Assembly (NCBI RefSeq): GCF_001724715.1
Contig: NZ_MEFG01000023.1
Coordinates: 1-50,440 of the forward strand
DNA from: Sphingomonas sp. SCN 67-18
GTDB taxonomy: Bacteria; Pseudomonadota; Alphaproteobacteria; Sphingomonadales; Sphingomonadaceae
DNA: 50,440 nucleotides
Direction of reading: 5' to 3'
This document shows, piece after piece, positions 1-8,759 of the stretch; the stretch's first letter is position 1; each line of letters begins with the position of its first letter. The translations under genes and the position numbers were made by a program. The notes beneath the pieces are model-generated. The model saw only the letters and a list, made by a program, of their open reading frames with translations. It was not told the origin of the DNA and did no database searches.

Positions 1-425
1 GGCGGATGATCGACGATGCGGACCGGCGCGGGGAAGAGGAGCTGTTCCACGCCTGGAACGCGGCGCAGGCGGACAGGCGCCCGCTGCTGCTGATCGCCGA
101 TTCGCCGCCGCCGGCATGGAGCGTGCGCCTGCCCGATCTCCGGTCCCGCCTCGCGGCGACGCCGGTCGTGTCGATCGCCGATCCGGATGACGGGCTGATG
201 CGCGCGCTGGTGGAGAAGCTGCTGGCCCAGCGCAATCTTTCCGCTCCGCCCGGGCTGGCGGACTGGCTCGTGCCGCGTATCGACCGCACCTATGTGGGGT
301 TGATCCGGGTGGTGGACGCGCTGGACGATGTGGCGCTCGCCAAGCGCGCGCGCTTGTCCATCCGGCTGGCGCGCGGCACATTGGCGTCCTTGGGTATGCG
401 TAGCGAAGGGGTCGATGGGCTATGA
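1..425 (+). CDS. Hda-like DnaA-related regulatory ATPase, 5' end cut by window
   Basis: This is the C-terminal part (about 140 residues visible) of a DnaA/Hda-family P-loop protein; the reading frame is open to the left edge, so the Met at base 6 is probably internal. The visible part has the pattern of the AAA+ lid: a sensor-like stretch with PPPAWSVRLPDLRSRL, then a helical lid in which single residues (LADWLVPRIDRTYVGLIRVVDAL) are typical of Hda, which promotes hydrolysis of DnaA-ATP after replication initiation. The Walker motifs lie outside the window. It overlaps ppk1 by four bases (ATGA), so translation is probably coupled. In alphaproteobacteria a short Hda (HdaA) is a cell-cycle regulator; a generic DnaA-like ATPase is the alternative. 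Confidence 0.8.
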   Translation, partial: RMIDDADRRGEEELFHAWNAAQADRRPLLLIADSPPPAWSVRLPDLRSRLAATPVVSIADPDDGLMRALVEKLLAQRNLSAPPGLADWLVPRIDRTYVGLIRVVDALDDVALAKRARLSIRLARGTLASLGMRSEGVDGL

Positions 426-2575
426 CGGTCGTGACGTTCGGTCAGGCGAAGCAGGTTGACGGCCCGGACCTGGATACAGCGCGCTATTTCAACCGGGAAC
501 TGAGCTGGCTCGCCTTCAACCGGCGGGTGCTGGAGGAGGCGTCCAACCCGTCGCATCCGCTGCTGGAGCGGCTGCGCTTCCTGTCGATTTCCGGCAATAA
601 TCTCGACGAATTCTTCATGGTCCGCGTCGCCGGGCTGAAGGGGCAGCAGCTCCAGTCCGTCGATGAGCGGTCGCCGGACGGGATGACGCCCGCCCAGCAG
701 CTTGCCGCCATCGCGGAGAGCGCCGATGCGCTGATGTCCGCCCAGCGCGCGGTGTGGCGGGAAATACGCGGCGCGCTGGCGGAGGCAGGAATCTCCGTGC
801 TGCGCGACCCGGAAATCGACGCGGAGGCCGCCGCATGGCTGGAACGGCATTTCCGTGAGGAGATTTTCCCCATATTGACGCCGCAGGCGCTGGACCCGGC
901 CCATCCCTTTCCCTTCATCCCCAATAAGGGGCTGACGCTGATCCTCGATCTTGTCCGCCTCTCCGATCACCAGCCCATCCGCGAACTGGTGATGCTGCCC
1001 TCGACGCTGCCGCGCTTCGTCCGGGTGCCGGGCGACAAGGCGCGCTATGTGGCGATGGAGACGCTGCTCAGGCGGTTCACCGGCCTGTTGTTCCCGGGCT
1101 ATGAAGTGCGCGGCTCCGGCACGTTCCGCATCATCCGCGACAGCGATATCGAGCTGGAGGAGGAGGCGGAGGATCTCGTCCGCTATTTCCGCAGCGCGAT
1201 CAAAAGGCGGCGGCGCGGCCGGGTGATCCGGCTCGACCTGGAAACCGCGATCCCGGACGATCTGGAGCGGCTGGTCAATGACGAGCTGGGCGGCAACGAG
1301 GCGATCGTCACCGAGACGGGCGGGTTCCTGGGCATAGGCGATCTGGAACAGCTGGTCGAGGAGGACAGGCCGGACCTGAAATTCTCGCCCTATAGTCCAC
1401 GTTTTCCTGAACGAATCCGGGAACATGGCGGCGATTGCTTCGCCGCGATCAGAGGCAAGGATATCGTCGTCCACCACCCCTATGAGGCGTTCGACGTGGT
1501 GCTGGCCTTCCTGAAGCAGGCGGCGGCGGACCCGGACGTGGTGGCGATCAAGCAGACGCTGTACCGCGCGGGCAAGCAATCCGCGGTGGTGCGCGCGCTG
1601 ATCGACGCGGCGGAGGCGGGCAAGTCCGTCACGGCGGTGGTGGAACTGAAGGCGCGGTTCGACGAGGAGCAGAACCTGCTGTGGGCCAGCGCGCTGGAAC
1701 GCGCCGGCGTGCAGGTCGTCTATGGCTTCATCGAATGGAAGACCCACGCCAAGGTATCGATGGTGGTGCGCCGCGAAAGCGGCAGCTATCGCACCTACTG
1801 CCATTTCGGGACCGGCAATTATCATCCGATCACGGCCAGAATCTATACGGATATCAGCTTCTTCACGGCCGATCCTCGCGCGGGGCGCGATGCGGCCCAG
1901 CTGTTCAATTACATCACCGGCTATGTCGAGCCTTCGGGCATGGAGCTTCTGACCATGTCTCCCCACCATATGCGCGACAGCCTTGGCGCGCTGATCGACG
2001 GGGAGATCGCCAATGTCCGCGCCGGCAAGCCGGGGGCGATCTGGGCGAAGATGAACTCGCTGGTCGATCCGGCGATCATCGAGAAGCTTTATGCGGCCAG
2101 TTCCGCCGGCGTGCAGATAGACCTCGTCATTCGCGGCATCTGCTGCCTGCGCCCCGGCATTGCGGGCATGTCGGAGAATATCCACGTCAAGTCGGTGGTC
2201 GGCCGGTTTCTCGAGCACAGCCGCATCTGGGCGTTCGGCAACGGCAAGGCGCTGCCCAATGACGGCGCCAGGCTGTTCATCTCCTCCGCCGACTGGATGC
2301 CCCGCAATTTCGACCGGCGGGTGGAATATATGATGCCCATCCTCAACCCGACGGTGCACGATCAGGTGCTGGATCAGGTGATGGTCGCCAATCTGATCGA
2401 CAATGAGCAGAGCTGGGAATTGCACCCGGACGGCTCATATGAACGCATAAAAGCGGAAGGTAAATCATTTAATCTGCATCGTTATTTCATGACGAATCCG
2501 TCCCTTTCCGGCCGCGGCGCGGCGCTGGCGGAAAGCGGTGCGGTGCCCAAGCTCAGCCTGCGGCGCCGGCGTTGA
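422..2575 (+). CDS. ppk1: Polyphosphate kinase 1
   Basis: PPK1 reversibly transfers the terminal phosphate of ATP onto inorganic polyphosphate. At 717 residues it has the usual family length. The N-terminal domain opens with YFNRELSWLAFNRRVLEEA and SGNNLDEFFMVRVAGL, both hallmarks. The two phospholipase-D-like catalytic halves follow: the phosphorylated histidine is His442 in the KTHAKVSMVVRR motif, and the second conserved histidine is His599 in RFLEHSRIWAF. The ATG start overlaps the stop of the Hda-like gene. The ppx gene begins four bases after the ppk1 stop, so synthesis and degradation of polyphosphate are encoded by one transcript. No residue expected for activity appears to be missing. 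Confidence 0.97.
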   Translation: MTVVTFGQAKQVDGPDLDTARYFNRELSWLAFNRRVLEEASNPSHPLLERLRFLSISGNNLDEFFMVRVAGLKGQQLQSVDERSPDGMTPAQQLAAIAESADALMSAQRAVWREIRGALAEAGISVLRDPEIDAEAAAWLERHFREEIFPILTPQALDPAHPFPFIPNKGLTLILDLVRLSDHQPIRELVMLPSTLPRFVRVPGDKARYVAMETLLRRFTGLLFPGYEVRGSGTFRIIRDSDIELEEEAEDLVRYFRSAIKRRRRGRVIRLDLETAIPDDLERLVNDELGGNEAIVTETGGFLGIGDLEQLVEEDRPDLKFSPYSPRFPERIREHGGDCFAAIRGKDIVVHHPYEAFDVVLAFLKQAAADPDVVAIKQTLYRAGKQSAVVRALIDAAEAGKSVTAVVELKARFDEEQNLLWASALERAGVQVVYGFIEWKTHAKVSMVVRRESGSYRTYCHFGTGNYHPITARIYTDISFFTADPRAGRDAAQLFNYITGYVEPSGMELLTMSPHHMRDSLGALIDGEIANVRAGKPGAIWAKMNSLVDPAIIEKLYAASSAGVQIDLVIRGICCLRPGIAGMSENIHVKSVVGRFLEHSRIWAFGNGKALPNDGARLFISSADWMPRNFDRRVEYMMPILNPTVHDQVLDQVMVANLIDNEQSWELHPDGSYERIKAEGKSFNLHRYFMTNPSLSGRGAALAESGAVPKLSLRRRR

Positions 2576-2579
2576 TCGC

Positions 2580-4046
2580 TTGACCCAGCCGGCAGCCCGC
2601 CCCGCCATTATCGACATCGGATCGAACTCGGTCCGTCTCGTCGTCTATGACGGCCCGTCCCGCGCACCCGCCATCCTGTTCAACGAAAAGGTGATGGCCG
2701 GGCTTGGCCGGTCGCTGGCCGCCACCGGCGCCATAGACGACGAGGCCATGGAGGTGGCGGTGCGCGCGCTCGCCCGGTTCAGCCATTTATGCGCGGCAAT
2801 GGGCGTCAGCGACGTGCGGACCGTGGCGACGGCCGCGGTGCGGGAAGCGAGCAACGGCCAGCTGTTCATGGCGCGCGCGGAGCAACTCGGCCTTTCGGTC
2901 GAGCTTCTTTCCGGCGAGGCGGAGGCGGAGGCGGCGGCGCTGGGCGTCATTTCCGCCATTCCCGACGCGGACGGCATTGTCGGCGATCTGGGCGGCGGCA
3001 GCCTTGAGCTGGTCCGCGTGCGGCATGGCGAGATTTTGGGGCGGCTCTCCCTGCCGCTCGGGGTGTTGCGGATTCCGGCCATCCGGGCCGGTGGGAAGGG
3101 CGCGCTCGACCGTCAGGTCGGCAAGCTGCTGAAAAAGGTCGACTGGCTGGCGGATGCGCGCGGCCTGCCTTTCTATCTGGTCGGCGGATCGTGGCGCGCG
3201 CTGGCGCGGCTGGACATGTATCTGTGCGATTATCCGCTGCCCATCCTGCACCAGTACAGGATGGAGGCGGCGGCCGGCGCCCGCCTGCTCCGCACGCTGG
3301 GGCGGGTCGACCGGCCCCGGCTGCGCGCCGTTCCAAAGCTCTCGACCGGCCGAATCGCCACCATGGCGGATGCCGCGCGCCTGCTGGGCGTGCTCGCCCG
3401 GCGGCTGCACGCCGGCTCGCTGGTCGTCTCCGCTTATGGTCTGCGCGAGGGTTTGCTGTTCAAGCGGCTGAGCGAGGAGCATCGGGCGGTCGATCCGCTG
3501 ATCACCGCCTGCCGCGACGAGGGCGAGCGGCTGGGCCGGTTCCGCGAGCATGGCGACCTGTTGAACCGCTGGATCACGCCCTTGTTCGACGGCGAGAGCG
3601 CGTCCGACGCACGGTTGCGGCTCGCCACCTGCCTGCTGGCGGACGTGGGCTGGCGCGCAAACCCCGAATTTCGTGCCGAACGGGGGCTGGAAACCGCCGT
3701 GCACGGCAATTGGGTGGGAATCGACGCGCGCGGCCGGGCGATGATGGGGCAGGCGCTGTTCACCAGCTTCGGCGGCGGCAGCGAGCTTTTGCCGATGTTC
3801 TTCGGCCTGTGCGCGGAGGCCGATCTTCGCCGCGCGGTGCAATGGGGTCTGGCGATCCGGCTCGGCCAGCGGTTGAGCGGAGGGGTGGCCGCGCCGCTCC
3901 GTGCCAGCCGGATCGCGCTGGACGGTAATGCCGTGTCGCTGGCGCTGAAGCCCGCCGACGCGGTTCTTTATGGCGATGCGGTTCAGCGCCGGCACCGGCA
4001 GCTGGCCGGGGCGCTGGGCGTGGACCTGCGGGTGGCGGAGGCCTGA
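2580..4046 (+). CDS. ppx: Exopolyphosphatase (Ppx/GppA family)
   Basis: Processively hydrolyses terminal phosphates of polyphosphate (or the pppGpp gamma phosphate). The ASKHA-fold phosphate motifs are visible: DIGSNSVRLVVYDG near residue 11 and GDLGGGSLELVRV at 135. I choose the TTG at 2580, four bases after the ppk1 stop, giving 488 residues that begin MTQPAARPAIIDIGS; the alternative ATG at 2538 would lie inside ppk1 and add an unrelated extension. The C-terminal part from about residue 300 is a helical HD-like domain. The tight position behind ppk1 favours exopolyphosphatase over GppA. The rare start codon may keep its level below that of the kinase (inference). Confidence 0.93.
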   Translation: MTQPAARPAIIDIGSNSVRLVVYDGPSRAPAILFNEKVMAGLGRSLAATGAIDDEAMEVAVRALARFSHLCAAMGVSDVRTVATAAVREASNGQLFMARAEQLGLSVELLSGEAEAEAAALGVISAIPDADGIVGDLGGGSLELVRVRHGEILGRLSLPLGVLRIPAIRAGGKGALDRQVGKLLKKVDWLADARGLPFYLVGGSWRALARLDMYLCDYPLPILHQYRMEAAAGARLLRTLGRVDRPRLRAVPKLSTGRIATMADAARLLGVLARRLHAGSLVVSAYGLREGLLFKRLSEEHRAVDPLITACRDEGERLGRFREHGDLLNRWITPLFDGESASDARLRLATCLLADVGWRANPEFRAERGLETAVHGNWVGIDARGRAMMGQALFTSFGGGSELLPMFFGLCAEADLRRAVQWGLAIRLGQRLSGGVAAPLRASRIALDGNAVSLALKPADAVLYGDAVQRRHRQLAGALGVDLRVAEA

Positions 4047-4055
4047 GCGCCGCGC

Positions 4056-4358
4056 TCAACCGCAGTTGAGCGTCGTCACCTTGTTCCGCCCGTCAAGGCC
4101 GATGGTCAGCCGGTCCTGCCGGTAATCCATGGTGAGCGCGGTTCCGGGGTGCGCCCAGCGCAGGCTGCGCGAGCCGGACCGCGCCAGCGCGTCGGCGGCC
4201 AGCGCGGAGCTGGCGTCCTGCCCGACCAGATCGGCGATCCGGCTGGCGTCGCACCGGCCGGAGACTTGCCCGGGGGCGGGCGTGTCCGGCGCATCGGCCC
4301 CGGTGGTGGCGCAGGCGGCCAATGCCATCGCCGCGCCGCAGATGAGGAACGCCTTCAT
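4056..4358 (-). CDS. I78-family peptidase inhibitor lipoprotein
   Basis: A 100-residue exported protein. The N-terminus [16 protein letters not shown] ends in a lipobox with the lipidated Cys at 16. The mature part matches the inhibitor I78 family (potato-inhibitor-I-like fold): CDASRIADLVGQ near the start, LRWAHPGTALTMDYRQDRLTI, and the ending NKVTTLNCG, whose cysteine probably bonds to the first one. Such proteins block serine peptidases and may shield the periplasm. The start codon overlaps the stop of rnd (positions 4355-4358), so the two are translated from one message. Its stop lies 9 bases from the end of the convergent ppx gene. The target peptidase cannot be told from the sequence. 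Confidence 0.85.
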   Translation of the reverse strand: MKAFLICGAAMALAACATTGADAPDTPAPGQVSGRCDASRIADLVGQDASSALAADALARSGSRSLRWAHPGTALTMDYRQDRLTIGLDGRNKVTTLNCG

Positions 4359-5536
4359 GCCGCTTCTTCCTGCCCTGTTCTCGTCATCAGCAGCTTACCG
4401 CCGCGCACGGCAAAGGCCATATGCCCCTCGACCAGCGCCAGCGCATCCCGGCCGAACTGTTCGAATCGCCAGCCCTCGAGAATGCTCAGCCCGTCGCGAT
4501 TGCCTGCCGCCAGCTGCTCCAGCTCATCGGTGCGCGCCAGCAGGCGGGGGGCGACGCTGATCTCCTTCGAGCGGATCTTGAGCAGCAGCTTCAACAGATC
4601 GGCGACCAGCGCGCCGTCCTTGCCCAGTCCGGGCTTGCGGTCGTCGCGGCTGGGCAATTCGCTTTCGGACATGGGCTGGGCCTCGGCCAGCGCCCTCATC
4701 AGCCGCCCGCCAATGTCGTTGCCCGCCCAGCTTGCGGAAAGGCCGCGCACCTTGGCCAGGTCCGCCTGGCTGCGCGGCGGGTTCGACGCGATATCGACCA
4801 GCGTCTCGTCCTTGACGATGCGCCCGCGCGGCAGATCCTTGTTCTGCGCCTCGCGCTCCCGCCATGCGGCCAGCGCCTTCAGCCGCCCCATCGGCTCCGG
4901 CTTGCGGCTGGGCGCCTTCAGCCTTTGCCACGCCTTGTCCGGCGCATTCACATAATTTTCCGGGTCGGCCAGCTTGTCCATCTCATGGTCAAGCCACTGG
5001 CCGCGGTGCAGCTTGCGCAGCTTGGCCAGGATCAGCGGAAAAACCTTCACCAGATAGGTGACGTCGCCGATCGCATAGTCGATCTGCCGCTTGTCGAGCG
5101 GCCGCCGCCCCCAGTCGGTAAAGCGCGCGCCCTTGTCCAACGTAACGCCCAGCCAGCTGTCGACCAGGTTGGAATAGCCGATCTGGTCCCCCTGGCCGAT
5201 CGCCATCGCCGCGATCTGCGTGTCGAAAATGGGGTAGGGCGTCTTGCCGGTGAGGTTGTGGACAATCTCCACATCCTGCCCGCCGGCGTGGAAGATCTTC
5301 AGCACATCCTCATTCTCCACCAGCAGGTGGAGCAGGGGGGCAAGGTCGATCCCCTCCGCCTTGGGGTCTATCGCCGCGGCTTCATTGGTGTCGGCGATCT
5401 GGATCAGGCAGAGATCGGGCCAATAGGTGTTCTCGCGCATGAATTCGGTGTCGACCGCGACATAGGGCGATCGGGCGAGGCGGGCGCAGAGTTCGGCGAG
5501 CGATTGGCTGTCGGCGATGAGCGGATGGATAAGCAT
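4355..5536 (-). CDS. rnd: Ribonuclease D
   Basis: A 3'-5' exoribonuclease of the DEDD family that trims tRNA 3' ends and other stable RNA. The exonuclease domain begins with [10 protein letters not shown], in which Asp29 and Glu31 are metal ligands; the second motif is FHAGGQDVE near residue 90 and the third is YAIGDVTYL with the DEDDy tyrosine. The C-terminal half carries an HRDC-type helical region ([28 protein letters not shown]). I start at the ATG of [12 protein letters not shown], preceded by GGAG; a longer form from 5569 would add an Arg-rich piece not seen in the family. Length 393. It is the first gene of a two-gene unit with the I78 inhibitor and diverges from aspS. Confidence 0.95.
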   Translation of the reverse strand: MLIHPLIADSQSLAELCARLARSPYVAVDTEFMRENTYWPDLCLIQIADTNEAAAIDPKAEGIDLAPLLHLLVENEDVLKIFHAGGQDVEIVHNLTGKTPYPIFDTQIAAMAIGQGDQIGYSNLVDSWLGVTLDKGARFTDWGRRPLDKRQIDYAIGDVTYLVKVFPLILAKLRKLHRGQWLDHEMDKLADPENYVNAPDKAWQRLKAPSRKPEPMGRLKALAAWREREAQNKDLPRGRIVKDETLVDIASNPPRSQADLAKVRGLSASWAGNDIGGRLMRALAEAQPMSESELPSRDDRKPGLGKDGALVADLLKLLLKIRSKEISVAPRLLARTDELEQLAAGNRDGLSILEGWRFEQFGRDALALVEGHMAFAVRGGKLLMTRTGQEEAA

Positions 5537-5562
5537 GGCGCTCCATAGACCTCTCGCGCGCC

Positions 5563-5591
5563 TTGACAAACCATGGCTTCGCCTGTGTTAC
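5563..5591 (+). promoter_or_regulatory. Putative sigma-70-type promoter of aspS
   Basis: A perfect TTGACA at 5563-5568 is followed after 17 bases by TGTTAC (5586-5591), which matches the -10 consensus weakly. It lies in the divergent gap between rnd and aspS, about 50 bases before the chosen aspS start. Confidence 0.4.
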
Positions 5592-5640
5592 CGCCGGTTC
5601 GAACGCTCCTGCGCCTTCAGACCCGGAAAAGACCAAGATC

Positions 5641-7422
5641 ATGCATGCCTATCGTACCCATAATTGCGCGGAATTGCGCGCCGCAAACGTCGGAGAAACC
5701 GTCCGCCTTTCGGGCTGGGTCCACCGCAAGCGGGACCATGGCAATCTGCTGTTCGTCGATCTGCGCGACCATTATGGGCTGACCCAGATCGTCACCGACG
5801 TCGATTCGGATGCCTTCAAGGCCATTGAGGGCGCCCGCGCCGAATCGGTCATTACCGTGACCGGCACCGTGGTGGCGCGCAGCGCGGATGTGGTGAACCC
5901 CAATCTGGCGACCGGCGAGATCGAGGTCCGCGCGCGTGAGGTGACGGTCCAGTCCGCCGCGCAGGAACTGCCGATGCCGGTGGCGGGCGATGCCGAATAT
6001 CCCGAGGATATCCGGCTGCGCTATCGCTATCTCGACCTGCGCCGGGAACGGCTGCACCGTAACATCGTGCTCCGGTCCAACGTCATCGCCTCCGTGCGGC
6101 GGCGGATGATCGATGCCGGTTTCACCGAGTTCCAGACGCCGATCCTGACCGCGTCTTCGCCGGAGGGCGCGCGCGACTATCTGGTCCCCAGCCGCGTCCA
6201 CCCCGGCAAATTCTACGCGCTGCCGCAGGCGCCGCAGATGTTCAAGCAGCTGCTGATGGTCGCCGGTTTCGACCGCTATTTCCAGATCGCCCCCTGCTTC
6301 CGCGACGAGGATGCGCGGGCGGACCGCAGCCCCGGCGAGTTCTACCAGCTCGATTTCGAAATGAGCTTCGTCACCCAGGAAGACGTGTTCAACACCATAG
6401 AACCGGTGCTGGCCGGGGTGTTCGAGGAATTCGCCAACGGCCGCTCGGTTACGCCGGCGGGCAGTTTCCCGCGCATCCCCTATCGCGAATCGATGCTCAA
6501 ATACGGTTCCGACAAGCCGGACCTGCGCAACCCGATCGTCATCTCCGACGTGTCGGACCATTTCCGGGAGTCCGGCTTCGGCCTGTTCGCGCGGATTGTC
6601 GAGGGCGGCGGCGTCGTCCGCGCCATCCCGGCCCCGGGCACCGGCGGCAAGAGCCGCAAATTCTTCGACGACATGAATGACTGGGCGCGCGGCGAAGGCC
6701 ATGCCGGGCTGGGCTACATCACCATGAAGGGCGGCGAGGCGGGCGGGCCGATCGCCAAGAATCATGGCGAGGCGGCAACCGCGAAGCTCATCGCCGCGCT
6801 GGGCCTCGGCCCGGACGACGGCGTCTTCTTCGCCGCCGGCAAGGAAGGGCAGGCGGCCAAGCTGGCTGGCGCGGCGCGGACCCGCACCGGCGAGCAGCTG
6901 GGCCTCATCGACCAGAACCGCTTCGATTTCTGCTGGATCGTCGATTTCCCGATGTACGAATATGACGAGGACGCGAAGAAGCTGGATTTCAGCCACAACC
7001 CCTTCTCGATGCCGCAGGGCGAGCTGGAGGCGCTGGAGACCAAGGATCCGCTCGATATCCTCGCCTATCAATATGATATCGTCTGCAACGGCGTGGAATT
7101 GTCGTCGGGCGCGATCCGCAACCACCGGCCCGAGATCATGTACAAGGCGTTCGAGATCGCCGGCTACAGCCAGGCCGATGTCGACACCAATTTCGCGGGC
7201 ATGATCAACGCGTTCAAATTCGGCGCGCCGCCGCACGGCGGCTCCGCGCCGGGCATCGACCGCATCGTCATGCTGCTGGCGGACGAGCCGAACATCCGCG
7301 AAGTCATCGTCTTCCCGATGAACCAGAAGGCGGAAGACCTGATGATGGCGGCCCCGTCCGCGGTGTCGGCCAAGCAGCTGCGCGAGCTGAACATCCGCAT
7401 CGCGGAGCCGCCCAAGGGCTGA
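5641..7422 (+). CDS. aspS: Aspartyl-tRNA synthetase, probably non-discriminating
   Basis: Class II aminoacyl-tRNA synthetase charging tRNA-Asp. The N-terminal OB-fold binds the anticodon ([20 protein letters not shown]); class II motif 2 is [21 protein letters not shown] and motif 3 is [13 protein letters not shown]. The bacterial GAD insertion lies between them. I start at the ATG at 5641 ([13 protein letters not shown]), giving 593 residues, the usual length; the frame is open upstream but the extra residues do not resemble the family. His33 in KRDHGNL stands where E. coli-type discriminating enzymes have Leu (RRDLGSL). From family knowledge this suggests an enzyme that also mischarges tRNA-Asn for later amidation by GatCAB. 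Confidence 0.96.
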   Translation: MHAYRTHNCAELRAANVGETVRLSGWVHRKRDHGNLLFVDLRDHYGLTQIVTDVDSDAFKAIEGARAESVITVTGTVVARSADVVNPNLATGEIEVRAREVTVQSAAQELPMPVAGDAEYPEDIRLRYRYLDLRRERLHRNIVLRSNVIASVRRRMIDAGFTEFQTPILTASSPEGARDYLVPSRVHPGKFYALPQAPQMFKQLLMVAGFDRYFQIAPCFRDEDARADRSPGEFYQLDFEMSFVTQEDVFNTIEPVLAGVFEEFANGRSVTPAGSFPRIPYRESMLKYGSDKPDLRNPIVISDVSDHFRESGFGLFARIVEGGGVVRAIPAPGTGGKSRKFFDDMNDWARGEGHAGLGYITMKGGEAGGPIAKNHGEAATAKLIAALGLGPDDGVFFAAGKEGQAAKLAGAARTRTGEQLGLIDQNRFDFCWIVDFPMYEYDEDAKKLDFSHNPFSMPQGELEALETKDPLDILAYQYDIVCNGVELSSGAIRNHRPEIMYKAFEIAGYSQADVDTNFAGMINAFKFGAPPHGGSAPGIDRIVMLLADEPNIREVIVFPMNQKAEDLMMAAPSAVSAKQLRELNIRIAEPPKG

Positions 7423-7447
7423 TCCCGCCGGTCCGCCTGTCCCATTT

Positions 7448-7496
7448 CCGTTCGCGCGGGGCCAAGTCGTCGCTCGACTTCGCGCCGCGCGAACGG
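7448..7496. repeat. Long palindrome, REP-like hairpin between aspS and ppk2
   Basis: Two 22-base arms (7448-7469 and 7475-7496) are complementary at 20 of 22 positions around a 5-base loop (TCGCT). Each arm ends in CCGTTCGCGCGG or its complement. There is no T-run after it, so it is not a classical terminator, although it may act as one or stabilise the aspS message. The form resembles extragenic palindromic repeats; I see no second copy in this window. Confidence 0.7.
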
Positions 7497-7509
7497 TTAG
7501 GATGCGGCC

Positions 7510-8289
7510 ATGTCCATCGATCTCAGCGATTTTGAAGCGGGCGCGAAGTTCGACGGCGATTATTCCGACGCGCTGGCGGCGGTGCAGGAACGGCTGTACC
7601 GCGTCCATGTCGCCCACATCGTCCACAAACGCCGCGCGCTGATCCTGTTCGAAGGCTGGGACGCCAGCGGCAAGGGCGGCGCCATCCGCCGGATGACCGC
7701 CAACTGGGACCCCCGCTATTTCGAGGTGTGGCCGATCGCCGCGCCCACCCCGCCGGAAAAGGACCGGCATTTCCTCTGGCGTTTCTGGACCCGGCTGCCC
7801 GCCAACGGCAATATCTCGGTGTTCGACCGCAGCTGGTATGGCCGCGTGCTGGTCGAGCGGGTGGAAGGCTATGCCTCCCAGGCCGAATGGAAACGCGGCT
7901 ATGACGAGATCAACGAATTCGAGGCGCAGCAGAAGGACAGCGGCACGACGATCGTGAAGCTGTTCATGCACGTCACCCAGGCGGAACAGGACCGGCGGTT
8001 GCTCGACCGGCTGGAAGACCCCTGGAAACGCTGGAAAACCGGCCCGGACGATTATCGCAACCGCGCCCGGCGCGTCGATTATGAAAAGGCGATGGCCGAC
8101 ATGTTCAAGCAGACCGACACGCGCTGGGCGCCGTGGTCGGTGATCGACGGCAACAACAAGAAGGCCGCCCGCATCGCGGCGCTGACGCGCGTCGCCGATG
8201 CGCTTGAAGCGGCCGTGCCGATGACCCCGCCGGACGCCGATCCCGAATTCGAGACGATGGCGCGCAAGGCGCTGGATCAATCCGGGTAG
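7510..8289 (+). CDS. ppk2: Polyphosphate kinase 2 family protein
   Basis: PPK2 enzymes transfer phosphate between polyphosphate and nucleoside mono- or diphosphates, mostly making ATP or GTP from polyphosphate. The thymidylate-kinase-like P-loop fold is shown by Walker A LFEGWDASGKGGAIRRM (near residue 47), Walker B-like ISVFDRSWYGRVLVERV (about 99-115), and the lid with EQDRRLLDRLEDPWKRWK. At 259 residues it is a single-domain form; reading alone does not decide whether AMP or ADP is the acceptor. It is unrelated in sequence to the ppk1 gene 5 kb upstream. Its last 13 bases overlap the end of the convergent greB gene. Confidence 0.93.
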   Translation: MSIDLSDFEAGAKFDGDYSDALAAVQERLYRVHVAHIVHKRRALILFEGWDASGKGGAIRRMTANWDPRYFEVWPIAAPTPPEKDRHFLWRFWTRLPANGNISVFDRSWYGRVLVERVEGYASQAEWKRGYDEINEFEAQQKDSGTTIVKLFMHVTQAEQDRRLLDRLEDPWKRWKTGPDDYRNRARRVDYEKAMADMFKQTDTRWAPWSVIDGNNKKAARIAALTRVADALEAAVPMTPPDADPEFETMARKALDQSG

Positions 8290-8759
8290 GCGATCTCCAT
8301 CAGCTCATATTCCCGTTCGCCAGCCGGCAGCGCGACGCGGCGCACGTCGCCGACCGCAGCGCCGCGCAATGCCCGGGCGAAGGGGGAGTTCCAGCCGATC
8401 CGCCCCTGCGCCGCATCCGCTTCGTCGTCGCCGACCAGGGTCAGCGTGCGGTGCATGTCGTCCTCGTCGGCGATGGTGACGGTCGCGCCGAAAAAGACGC
8501 GGTTGCGGTCGGCCTGTTCAGCCGGATTCACCACCCGCGCCGCCTTCATCCGGCGCGACAGCCAGCCGATCCGCCGGTCGATCTCGCGCAGCCTTTTGCG
8601 GCCGTAAATATAGTCGCCATTTTCGGACCGGTCGCCATTGCCGGCGGCCCAGCTGATCGTTTCGACCAGCGCGGGTCGTTCGACGCCGAACAGCCTGTCA
8701 TATTCGGCGCGCAGCGCGGCATAGCCCGCGGGGGTGATGTAATTGGGCCGGTCAATCAA
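8277..8759 (-). CDS. greB: Transcription elongation factor GreB
   Basis: Gre factors enter the secondary channel of RNA polymerase and stimulate cleavage of backtracked RNA. The N-terminal coiled coil carries the conserved acidic loop in GNGDRSENGDYIYGRKRLREIDRR, the GreB rather than GreA version, and the C-terminal FKBP-like domain includes NRVFFGATVTI and SPFARALRGAAVGD. I choose the TTG at 8759 (MIDRPNYITPAGY), overlapping the slt stop as TTGA and giving 160 residues, the GreB length. The frame is open further upstream, but that stretch is antisense-free reading through slt with no similarity. The overlap suggests coupled translation with slt. Confidence 0.93.
   Translation of the reverse strand: MIDRPNYITPAGYAALRAEYDRLFGVERPALVETISWAAGNGDRSENGDYIYGRKRLREIDRRIGWLSRRMKAARVVNPAEQADRNRVFFGATVTIADEDDMHRTLTLVGDDEADAAQGRIGWNSPFARALRGAAVGDVRRVALPAGEREYELMEIAYPD

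Noticed and set aside
290-2425. 711-codon open frame antisense to ppk1
   Set aside because: Shadow of a GC-rich gene; rich in Arg/His/Asp runs, no recognisable domain, and ppk1 is certain on the other strand.
5617-8280. 887-codon open frame antisense to aspS and ppk2
   Set aside because: It spans two firm genes and the palindrome between them; its composition is typical of an antisense shadow.
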